Of a stretch of DNA of 64,000 bases, positions 28,501-34,199 are shown one piece after another. The notes beneath the pieces are model-generated. The model was not told the origin of the DNA. It did no database searches and worked only from the letters and a program-made list of their open reading frames with translations. The position numbers were made by a program, and so were the translations under genes. Position 1 is the first letter of the stretch, and every line of letters begins with the position of its first letter. Source of the DNA: Eumeta japonica (Eukaryota > Arthropoda > Insecta > Lepidoptera > Psychidae); contig BGZK01000222.1 in assembly GCA_005406025.1 (NCBI GenBank), positions 496,001 through 560,000 of the forward strand. The letters are read 5' to 3'.

Positions 28501-31500
28501 CGGAAAATAGCAAAACTTTTCAAAAGTTCATGAGGACAAATACAATAGTTAGATTTTGATGAAATCTACTAATAAATGAACGAGTCAATAGTATAGATTT
28601 TCTCGCACGTAGATCGCACTACATAAATACGAGTTTAATTGTATTTTCGTAAAATTTCAAAGCTTATAAGACCGCTACGATTACATACCAATGTGACTGG
28701 GACAGACAGATCAGCCGCCGTCAGTCGGGAATCGCTTCAAAAGCAAGAACCTCAAAAACTCAAAAAAAAAAAACGGTCTGAGAAATATGAATATTCTAGA
28801 TATATTTTTTATTATAAAAGTATAATTTGATTTTTCGTTATTTTCACTGCACATGATTAAACTCGAACGCAAAACACGGGGGAAGATTCATAGAGTAGAG
28901 GGCGAAGGGAGAGGGACTTGTGTGACGTCACGATTGTTGAACCGCCAGAAAAGATTGAATGCTTGAAACATGTTACAAAAATCCGTTAATGGACGACAAT
29001 ACGGGATCCCTTCTACGATTCGATGATCATTCTACGAATGGATTCTTGTTTATTCACAACGCGACACCGATCTTTAATGTTTATTGTTAGAAATTGAGAT
29101 TGTTTGTTAAAAACTGAATTGTTTTCAGGATAAAAAAAAAAAGCTTGTTCTTCGAGTATTGCCTTGTTTTTTTTTGCAAGATTTTATTGTACCCACTCTG
29201 TCGGCGTGATTCATATGCATATGCATACTAAATTACAGTTTTCTAGGTTTCTGACTTGAGTTGCGGAAAGGCAAACAGACAAACAGATAAACAGACGGTC
29301 GGACAAGGCGATTTTTGTTGATTCTCAACGCGATACCGATGTTTAATGTTCATTAATAGGTATTAAAATTTTTTGTTAAGAATCGAACAGTTCTTGGGAA
29401 CAAAATCTTGCTTTTTGAGTTATCATATTAAAATTTTTACAAAGTACCAACTACGCAACTGAATGCGGGCCGTCCCGAACTGCGTATATAATATTCCGAG
29501 AATATCCGAAGGGGGTTGATGATTGAGAAGGGTTTCATGATTGCAGAATTTTGCGCTGCGCAATTTGCGTACGTTTTCCATATACAGGTTGAATCAATAC
29601 ATTTATTAGTTTCTCGATGAGAAAATTGAAAATTTCCATAAAACTAGAGAAATATTTTACCGTGAATTTCAAAACTCGAGACATTGTTAGACGTCGGCAA
29701 ACTACGAAATATGACATAATAACTAATTTCCGAATTAAAACTATCAAATGATTCGATCATATCTCTAAATTACTAAAGTTAATTAATTAATTGTCTCAAG
29801 ATATCTTACTTAATAAGTTTTTGTGTATAAATAATACCATGATGTAAAATATCATCGCAAAAATATGATTACGTCTGTAATAGACATTGAAGGAAATTGG
29901 TTCAGTAAGTCACATTAAGGACACACGTGTCCTGTAAAATTGTATTGTACCAATTGCACGCTTTGCATCTAGAACAGTACATAGATATTCTTTAAATAAG
30001 TTGTTTGAAACCAATTGGTGATGAGGTGATGGTTGGGAGAGGTGAGTGAGAGGTGATGGTTGGGAGAGACAAGATGCGCTAGTAGTAGCTCATATGGTGA
30101 TTATTATGTTTACTTACAAAATTTGAAGACCTAAAAGTTACAGAAACCAATTACATTAAATGCCTTGTTGTTTCCAGACGTTTGCCTCAGATGCTTTGAG
30201 ATTAAGTAACATAAAAATAGTTGTTGCAATGTGAAATTATAAAAAATGTGTCCAAGAAAAAAATATTAATAAAAATCATCATAAGGAGTATGAATGACTT
30301 CATAAAGTTCTCATCATTTATAGTTAAGTTCTAAGTAGTTTCTTGTGTCAAGTTATAATGACACTACCTATGAAGCGCACATTGCTAGTATTTTTATTTC
30401 AGTTTGAAAGGCTCGGATGTGGTGGCAACGTCCAGAGCCAACGGCTTAACATTCACTATGAGGCACAAAGCGAATAGTTTAGTTTGACTTAGTTACAACT
30501 TATTAATCAATTCAAATATGATCAGAAATCAAATCTGATACCTCGTGATTGAAAGGCAAATACTGTTGACTTGGAAACCACAACCAGTTAAATTCATCTA
30601 TGTATAAAATAAAAAATAAATTTGAATTATTAAAAAAGAAAAAAAAAAAACACAATACAGTGTTGTATCAAAATTTTATAACCAACATACAATCACGAGA
30701 GTCATTAATCTATTCAAACTAATATAAACTCTTTAAGCCTCATTAACTACAAAAACTCTTTGGTCATTCATTATTGGATGCCGTCAACAATGATAAACAC
30801 AGACAGGCACTTTTTTTTATTTATCACTGTGACCTGTGAAAGCCCATCTATCATATCTGTGTCAGATAAGCAAAATATTCACTGTTTCAGAATTCTCACA
30901 AACTAAACACTTTCGTAATGGTTTACAAATTCGATTATGTTTTATTATTGAATTCTCAATATTTTAGGGTCACCTATAAATATTGATTAATAAGATAGTG
31001 AGATTCTCTGCAAATGCATAAATCAGAATGAAAAACAATAAAATGTATAAAATTCGTCACATATTTTGGGCACTTCTGAGCTCTCTCTAACCCTTAAAAC
31101 TCTTCCATTTGATCAATCTTTCATTATGTGTATGTTGCCCTTAACAGCAAAACAAATCAAGTACTGATCGGATTCAGACGCAGGGTATTTCATAGCTGCC
31201 TTTTTGTACATACAAAAATTATGTACAAAATATATTCTTTCTTTTTTAGTTCCAGTATAAAAACCGTCATATACAGATACTTTCCTTTACAAAACTTTCC
31301 CTAGACAGATAAAGAAATAAATTTGATTATGAGTCTCGAAACTCATGAATAAGCAAATATTCAATTTTCCAGGTCTGACATCCTCCGAGAGAAACTGTTG
31401 CAACAGACATGTAAGTGGCTTATAGAGATTTAATTTTTTTTCTTTTGCCAATTCGACAAACTTGGCTAAAAATATAAAATATTGCATAATATGTCATAAG

Positions 31501-33778
31501 ACCTTAAGTCATACCAAATTTCAATACTCTAAGGCAAGGGTAAGTTTGCAATGATTTTAGATAACCAGTCACCATAAAACACTAAGACCTCTTTAATCGG
31601 GGACAAGCAAATACAAGGTCCTCGGCAGATTACCAAAGCATCTGCATTGTGATCTACAATATTTTAATGGTATCGCAAAAATACATATTTCACTTTGAAT
31701 TCCTTGATTACAAACTGAAAGATACAAATGCAACAAGCAAGATAGATCATAATGAATAGCGAACATAAAATAAGTTTACACATTTTCATTTAAGTGCACA
31801 AACACATTAGTCTCCAGTCTCCATGTCGCACGTGAAATGCCTCCCAACTACCCCGCGAACACCTATAGTGCCGCTATCGTTTGTCTGGACCACTATGATC
31901 ACTGAATAATGGGGCATCCGAATCCGTAAAGCACAATGGGACGCCTTAAACAAGTATAACCCCATTATGCATGTCTAAAGCACCCCATTGTTTATATTTT
32001 GTTGTGCTAAGACATTTCATACTTGTTGGGATTACATAATTCTCTTGCTTTCTGAACAGGAGGGGTCTTATTGAAGAAATAGATGAATATCAAAGTAAAT
32101 ATATAACAATATAAATTGCTTTCATGGTACAGAACAAAACATTTTCAGTTATTTGTCGATTGATTAAGTTCTATTGATATCAATTATTTACTTTACTAAA
32201 TTACCAGAATTTTATGTATGGATACTCTAATTTCTTATCACAAAAAAAAAACACTAAAAAAATTGCAAATGCACCTTTGTTCCCAGTCTATCTGTACTTA
32301 GTGATGTTATGGCAATTCACTTAGTCATTGTTTTACCTTCGTTACAAATTTCAATACTAGATATAAAATTTTTATAGCATAAACAAATCAATACATAACA
32401 ATTTCAAACGATGGACAATATCAGTGGTTTACGGAGCCATTGGAGTTTTATATCTTAATCCATAATTAATAATATATTAAGGTATTTAATGAAATATTGA
32501 CTAGACTAATAATACAAAAAATATCTAAAGTGTATTCCATATTCCAACTTTATATGTAATATATGATGAGAGAAAAATGAAAGTTGGCATTAATATTTGT
32601 ACAAAATTATCTTACATAACACGAATCCACAACATAATGTCAACAAAAACGGTCTTTATTAATTAGCTGCAGCAAATGTACAGGGTAATGCGTTCGATGG
32701 AATTGTCAGAAATAATGATTTGGTCTTTTGTTACTACAGAAACTATGCTAAAAATAAAATTGTCAATCAAATGTTAGTTTTATCGATACTTCAATAAAAG
32801 AAAGAAAACTTTTAAATTCTGAAATAAAATCACTATAAAAGATTGAAGTGGTCTTAATGATAAATTTTCTCTTGATGGTTGTAGTTTCGAAAAAGTAATG
32901 ATAAATACTAATTACTTTTCTTGATATGAATGTATTGAGTATACAAAGAAAATTAAATCTAAGAATAAATCCTCAAAAAAGAAAATGTGTTGTATGCTAC
33001 AAAACTAATTTTTTAAACATACTCAAAAAGCTTAAAACAACATCTTAATATTGATGAAATAGAAAATGTGTAAATACAAACAATAGAAAATTATTGAATA
33101 AAATCAACATCTTTATTCTAATGTTATAAATCCTTTAATACATATTTAGAAGAAATCAGATTCATATCTGATTTCCTCTAAATATGTATTTACATCTTGT
33201 GTTCATACACAAGTGAAACTGGGAATATGGAACATCATGGCAATATTTTCAATATTAATAACAAAATATACTCTGATATAACTATTATGATTATTCTTAA
33301 TATAACACAAAAATAATGAACAGATACACAAAACACATTTACAAAATAAGTATCCTCTCTGTGTAATGTATATTTTTAATGTAAAAATATAGCAAAACAA
33401 AAATGAGAAACTGCCATGAATTTATAAGTAATTATAAAAATCATGATTTTTAAAAAAAAACCTAAAAAACAACATTGGTTTCATAATTCAAAGTCACCTA
33501 TCCTTTTCTTTTATTCATTGTTTAAACAAGCTGTGAAATAGTAAAATAATTTTATTTGAAAAGGATATAGATTATAATAGGCACAGCTTGAGCCACTTTG
33601 CCCACCTCTTCATCTGTCTGCATAATCTTTTTTATTCGCCCCTACAAACAAATGTTTGCTTACATTTATAATTTGCGACACAATAACAAATTACTAATTT
33701 CGTGTATTCAAGCTTATTGCGTTAATATTTACTTACAGCGGGAAATCTGGCATTGTATTTCCTTTTTTTCGAAGGCAT
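3934..33778 (-). CDS. NC2alpha: NC2alpha / DRAP1 (negative cofactor 2 alpha), 5 coding exons
   Basis: Alpha subunit of negative cofactor 2. With NC2beta (Dr1) it forms a histone-fold dimer that sits on TBP-DNA in the nucleus and blocks TFIIA/TFIIB recruitment, although it can also activate DPE-type promoters. Coding exons on the minus strand: 33778-33737, 33641-33569, 10758-10616, 9133-9057 and 4570-3934, for 972 nt and 323 aa. Every splice phase closes (0, 1, 0, 2). The N-terminus [14 protein letters not shown] followed by [12 protein letters not shown], then [11 protein letters not shown] and FDFLRDL, is the H2A-like fold (about residues 8-86). The rest is low complexity, Ser/Thr/Pro-rich, with a short IDLSKKS motif, and ends in the acidic tail DEDYDT, close to the vertebrate DRAP1 tail. 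Exons 1-2 lie 23 kb from exon 3, separated by an AT-AC intron. The start is the only ATG in frame with the conserved N-terminus. Family assignment rests on recalled fly and human proteins. Confidence 0.95.
4893..5180 (-). mobile_element. Non-LTR retrotransposon 3'-end remnant
   Basis: Minus-strand copy of a repeat also found at 6219-6560, 35402-35560 and 54292-54540 (minus) and at 21236-21475 and 23575-24180 (plus). Shared landmarks include ACGCCTATTTCCCAGAAGG and ATGCAAG...TTAAAATTTGG. In the best copy (23.9 kb) it decodes to the C-terminus of an endonuclease/reverse-transcriptase polyprotein. This copy has no intact frame. Confidence 0.65.
5820..6194 (-). pseudogene. RTE-like reverse transcriptase C-terminal fragment
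   Basis: The minus-strand frame holds [20 protein letters not shown] followed by [20 protein letters not shown], the region just after the catalytic palm in lepidopteran RTE-type polyproteins (typically ERxMLGxSLxDxIRNxxIRxRTxVxDIAxRIxKLKWxWAGH). After KLKWK the frame is lost. It lies in NC2alpha intron 4 and is non-functional. Confidence 0.75.
6219..6560 (-). mobile_element. Non-LTR retrotransposon 3'-end remnant
   Basis: Same family as 4893-5180, diverged, directly beyond the RT fragment at 5820-6194. The two may derive from separate insertions, because the order does not match a single element. Confidence 0.6.
7060..7605 (+). repeat. Interspersed repeat family B, copy 1
   Basis: About 550 bp shared with 22900-23540 (minus) and 26640-27065 (plus). 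Landmarks are CTCAACCAAAGG-type and TTATTAAGCATTATCTT strings, TTTTTCAGCTTCTGTTA, GACGGACAT and a GGTTCCxTTTTTGCxATxTTGG end followed by GGAACCCTAAA. No coding frame. Class unknown to me. Confidence 0.65.
7606..9056. other. NC2alpha intron 4, AT-rich remainder
   Basis: No gene or recognised repeat. A GC-poor stretch with short direct sequence echoes around 8750-8960 (AACTGTTAACTGTTAGAG, ACAGTTAACTGTTGCAAATG). Confidence 0.5.
9057..9133 (-). CDS. NC2alpha: NC2alpha coding exon 4
   Basis: A 77-nt exon between TTTCAG and GTACTG. It encodes [20 protein letters not shown] followed by SPNSS, matching the position where fly NC2alpha has VRNIPDISVAEE. It leaves phase 2, which the next exon completes as Arg (AG|A). 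Confidence 0.93.
9134..10615. other. NC2alpha intron 3 with GC-rich island and a common lepidopteran repeat
   Basis: 9290-9530 is a GC-rich patch with one open frame on the minus strand (82 codons) but no recognised domain. 9848-10000 has two echoes of an ACCTACTCGTTCAAA unit next to AACCGACTTCAGAAAAGG, a head sequence I recognise from many lepidopteran interspersed repeats. No exon supported here. Confidence 0.45.
10616..10758 (-). CDS. NC2alpha: NC2alpha coding exon 3 (core of the histone fold)
   Basis: A 143-nt exon that starts with CT, completing Ser39 (T|CT), then encodes [30 protein letters not shown] and [17 protein letters not shown]. It ends at TTG followed by GTGAGT. It is preceded by AC rather than AG, with TCCTTAAC just upstream. 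The only nearby AG (in CTCTAG, 10752-10753) would give a TAG stop when joined to exon 2, so the AC boundary is the productive one. Confidence 0.95.
10769..10776 (-). promoter_or_regulatory. U12 branch-point element
   Basis: TCCTTAAC on the minus strand, identical to the core U12 branch-site consensus, 11 nt from the AC acceptor measured from its second A. This spacing fits the known short window for minor introns. Confidence 0.88.
10786..11042. other. GC-rich coding-like island in the NC2alpha AT-AC intron
   Basis: Plus-strand frame of about 85 codons ([20 protein letters not shown] and [17 protein letters not shown]) ending in TAG, with long open frames also on the minus strand. Base composition is far above the surroundings. 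No family recognised. It could be a transposon gag-like scrap or an unannotated exon. It lies immediately upstream, in transcript order, of the U12 branch site. Confidence 0.35.
11110..11497 (+). repeat. Interspersed repeat remnant
   Basis: GATGAAATTTGATATGGTTT...GGAGTGACATACGGGGTAG...CCACGCGGGCGGAGCTGCGG, ending ACTAGTA, is the pattern of a very common lepidopteran retroelement 3' region ending in CxCGCGGACGAAGTCGCGGG-type sequence. Non-coding, diverged. Confidence 0.5.
11625..11672. repeat. CA-rich microsatellite
   Basis: Imperfect (CA)n run with interruptions. Confidence 0.7.
11700..12970. other. Intron sequence, no supported gene
   Basis: A 78-codon minus-strand frame lies at 12111-12347 with mixed composition ([20 protein letters not shown]). 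I do not recognise it and no splice context supports it. Near 12110, GAAGCCCATGGGCATCCGCC is a repeat-type string. Confidence 0.35.
12975..14036 (-). pseudogene. Dead mariner transposase, copy 1
   Basis: A mariner/Tc1-superfamily (DDE) transposase in pieces. From 14036 the minus strand reads [19 protein letters not shown], then with frameshifts and stops [29 protein letters not shown] (first catalytic Asp region), [17 protein letters not shown] (second Asp region) and [15 protein letters not shown] (third Asp region), then LFPKIKKYV. All three catalytic blocks can be traced but the frame is broken many times. Only one candidate terminus, ACGAGGGGCATGCC near 12979, is seen. It sits in the NC2alpha AT-AC intron. 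Confidence 0.85.
14037..15480. other. Intron sequence, no recognised gene
   Basis: Short overlapping frames on both strands (14570-15127), none with a recognised domain. No splice-consistent conserved peptide found. Confidence 0.4.
15500..15960 (-). mobile_element. Interspersed repeat family C, copy 1 (retroelement-like)
   Basis: Similar to 20740-21055. Shared strings are GTGGTAGAGCC, TTGGCxGCAGCACxAAAATG, CTCTCACAGA, AGAGTTCCGGTG and ATGGGCGGxGGTGA. Short degenerate frames on the minus strand ([19 protein letters not shown]). The CATGGGCGGTGGTGATCACC tail is typical of lepidopteran retroelement ends. Class not established. Confidence 0.55.
15961..17955. other. Intron sequence, no recognised gene
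   Basis: AT-rich, no conserved frame. Nothing I can name. Confidence 0.4.
17956..18155. mobile_element. Small foldback element (MITE-like), copy 2
   Basis: About 200 bp, ends resembling those of the element at 2180-2328: GTAAAAAATAGGCGGACAG on the left, and on the right CTCCATCCGTTTATTTTT, whose reverse complement matches the left end imperfectly. No coding capacity. Confidence 0.5.
18436..19460 (+). pseudogene. Dead mariner transposase, copy 2
   Basis: A second, different mariner lineage on the plus strand. It starts [15 protein letters not shown], continues in shifting frames with [14 protein letters not shown] sequence, [36 protein letters not shown] (first Asp region, D retained), [24 protein letters not shown] sequence, [20 protein letters not shown] sequence (second Asp) and [15 protein letters not shown] (third Asp region). 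Many frameshifts and stops. The order and spacing of the blocks match a full-length transposase of about 345 codons. No terminal inverted repeats found. Confidence 0.9.
19720..19866 (-). repeat. Probable tRNA-derived SINE remnant
   Basis: On the minus strand, GCGGTGGTGTAGTGGGTCAC (box A-like TGGTGTAGTGG) is followed about 35 nt later by GTAAGTTCGAGTCTAAGG (box B-like GTTCGAGTC). That is the layout of the polymerase III promoter of a tRNA-derived SINE. No intact cloverleaf. Confidence 0.5.
20225..20540. repeat. Degenerate hexamer satellite (GATCGG-like)
   Basis: Some 300 bp of imperfect 6-bp units such as GAGATCGGAATCGGGGTC, ATCGAGCGCGACAGTGGGAT and GAGAGCGAGATCGAA. The six-base period keeps frames open on both strands, so the overlapping open frames (20161-20561) are artefacts of the repeat, not genes. 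A shorter stretch of the same kind is at 27535-27670. Confidence 0.75.
20740..21055 (-). mobile_element. Interspersed repeat family C, copy 2
   Basis: Diverged copy of the repeat at 15500-15960, sharing GTGGTAGAGCC, GCAGCACCAAAATG, CAGAGTTCCGGTG and ATGGGCGGCGGTGA in the same order and orientation. Confidence 0.55.
21236..21475 (+). mobile_element. Non-LTR retrotransposon 3'-end remnant
   Basis: Plus strand. Decodes with breaks to [26 protein letters not shown] and DILKKG, the C-terminal basic domain of the family whose best copy is at 23575-24180. Confidence 0.65.
21813..22340. other. Open frames without recognised product
   Basis: Two plus-strand frames of 77 and 92 codons in AT-rich sequence. 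Compositionally random and unsupported as genes. 22205-22290 (TTCCGTACCTC...AAACCGG...CGTCTGTC) looks like repeat-derived DNA. Confidence 0.35.
22900..23540 (-). repeat. Interspersed repeat family B, copy 2
   Basis: Inverted relative to the copies at 7060 and 26640. Shares GCAAAAACGGAACCCTTATA, GTCATGTCCGTCCGTTCGTAT, AACAGAAGCTGAAAAA and AGCGTTCTC-flanked TTAATAAATACTTTCAACGA. Confidence 0.65.
23575..24180 (+). pseudogene. Non-LTR retrotransposon polyprotein C-terminus
   Basis: The plus-strand frame at 23876-24134 reads LRWFGH(Q)[49 protein letters not shown] and [15 protein letters not shown]. This is the RNA-binding or zinc-knuckle-like basic tail downstream of reverse transcriptase in insect non-LTR elements. 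A single-base shift breaks it near 23900. The 3' UTR ends near 24180 (CCCATCTGGGAAATAGGCGAGAATTTAT split by the usual tail). Upstream RT sequence is only faintly visible ([12 protein letters not shown] at 23720). Confidence 0.75.
24181..26639. other. Intron sequence with minor repeats
   Basis: No gene. 26305-26370 has a direct repeat of ATGGCGCGTAACGGAAAAA / ATGGCGCGTAACAGAAAAA about 36 bp apart. 24925-25095 carries repeat-type sequence (CCACTTATGGGACCGACGGCTTAACTTGC). Confidence 0.45.
26640..27065 (+). repeat. Interspersed repeat family B, copy 3
   Basis: Same order as 7060-7605: TTTTCGTTGAAAGTATTTATTAAGC, TTCAGCTTCTGTTACATG, GACGGACATGACGAAATT, GGGTTCCGTTTTTACCATTTT, GAACCCTAAA. Confidence 0.65.
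27535..27670. repeat. Degenerate hexamer satellite, second locus
   Basis: Pyrimidine-strand equivalent of the repeat at 20.2 kb: CTCGCCCCCGCTCCC, GATTACGATCCCAGTTG, CCGATTCGACCCAAGTCCCG. Short and diverged. Confidence 0.5.
28198..28245. repeat. 48-bp perfect palindrome
   Basis: Two 24-bp arms with no spacer, centred on GTAATTAC at 28221/28222, reading outward as TACATATGAAAATAAAATG. AT-rich, able to form a cruciform or hairpin. Lies in the NC2alpha AT-AC intron. Confidence 0.85.
29041..29430. repeat. Diverged tandem duplication
   Basis: 29049-29160 and 29322-29420 share TCACAACGCGACACCGAT / TCTCAACGCGATACCGAT, TTTAATGTT, TTTGTTAA and CTTGxTxTTxGAGT in the same order, about 275 bp apart. Confidence 0.55.
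30023..30068. repeat. Two-copy minisatellite
   Basis: GAGGTGATGGTTGGGAGAG occurs twice exactly, 27 bp apart (30023-30041, 30050-30068). Confidence 0.75.
30069..33136. other. NC2alpha intron, AT-rich, no gene seen
   Basis: Very AT-rich with short low-complexity frames. 30405-30490 is repeat-like (GAGCCAACGGCTTAACATTC). No conserved peptide. Confidence 0.45.
33137..33190. repeat. 25-bp-arm hairpin near the U12 donor
   Basis: Inverted repeat 33137-33161 and 33166-33190 with a 4-nt loop (TCAT) and one mismatch. It would fold as RNA from either strand and lies about 380 nt inside the AT-AC intron. Confidence 0.75.
33559..33568 (-). promoter_or_regulatory. U12 AT-AC 5' splice site
   Basis: ATATCCTTTT on the minus strand directly after exon 2 of NC2alpha. 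It matches the near-invariant donor of AT-AC minor introns, which pairs with U11 and later U6atac snRNA. Confidence 0.9.
33569..33641 (-). CDS. NC2alpha: NC2alpha coding exon 2
   Basis: A 73-nt exon after a TTTGTAG acceptor. It encodes [20 protein letters not shown] then PIII plus the first T of the next Ser codon, covering helix 1 and the start of the long helix 2 of the histone fold. It ends directly at ATATCCTTTT, a minor-spliceosome AT-AC donor. No in-frame GT donor lies nearby. Confidence 0.94.
33737..33778 (-). CDS. NC2alpha: NC2alpha coding exon 1
   Basis: Fourteen codons, [14 protein letters not shown], ending at a canonical donor (GCT then GTAAGT). The basic stretch SKKRKY is the usual NC2alpha N-terminus and may help nuclear import. 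The ATG is 421 bp from the SNW1 ATG on the other strand. The following intron is a normal 95-bp GT-AG intron (33642-33736). Confidence 0.93.
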
Positions 33779-34199
33779 CTTGGCGATAAATCAGTCGTAT
33801 AAAAGAACTAAAAACGAAATAACTTTAGATCACTGCAAACCCATTTATACATCTCGCGCATTTTTGAGGTTATGAGAGAGATACGTTCGCAACCCACTTC
33901 ATATATATACCATCTGACAGTTCCACTGTGGCGAGTGGAACTGATATTCCGGTATAAAATTTATTAAAAATTAACATGACAATAAATTTTAATTGAATTA
34001 TTTTAATATGTTATAGTTTTTTAACAATATTGAAAACGACAAATTAAGCTTATCAAAATAAATCCAAGACGTTGAACATGTCTATATTAATTGGACGTCT
34101 AGTACATTGATTCTACGGCTAATATTTGTGATTGATAGTTGATGTCAATATTCAATAAGACGATTTGACGAATGTCATATGGTATGTCACAAAAGTGAA
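33779..34199. promoter_or_regulatory. Probable bidirectional promoter of NC2alpha and SNW1
   Basis: The two start codons face away from each other 421 bp apart, so both 5' UTRs and promoters must fit here unless there are upstream noncoding exons. TATA-like strings occur near 33798 (TATAAAA) and 33952 (TATAAAA). A perfect inverted repeat, CAGTTCCACT and AGTGGAACTG with a 6-nt loop, lies at 33918-33943. Shared control is inferred from the layout. Confidence 0.7.
33918..33943. repeat. 10-bp inverted repeat in the shared promoter
   Basis: CAGTTCCACT, loop GTGGCG, AGTGGAACTG. It is a perfect dyad near the middle of the intergenic region and could bind a dimeric factor or form a small hairpin. 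Function unknown. Confidence 0.6.

Larger units (their letters stand above)
10759..33568 (-). other. NC2alpha: U12-type AT-AC intron of NC2alpha, 22.8 kb
   Basis: On the minus strand the intron starts ATATCCTTTT (33568 downward) and ends AC (10760-10759). TCCTTAAC, a perfect copy of the minor-spliceosome branch-site consensus, sits at 10776-10769, with its second A 11 nt from the splice site. There is no long polypyrimidine tract. Joining the flanks restores the Ser codon and an uninterrupted histone fold. The interior holds mariner, RTE-like and other repeats, and no other gene that I can recognise. Confidence 0.93.

Noticed and set aside
33598..33789. 63-codon plus-strand ORF
   Set aside because: Antisense of NC2alpha exons 1-2 and intron 1. 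The minus strand carries the conserved N-terminus.
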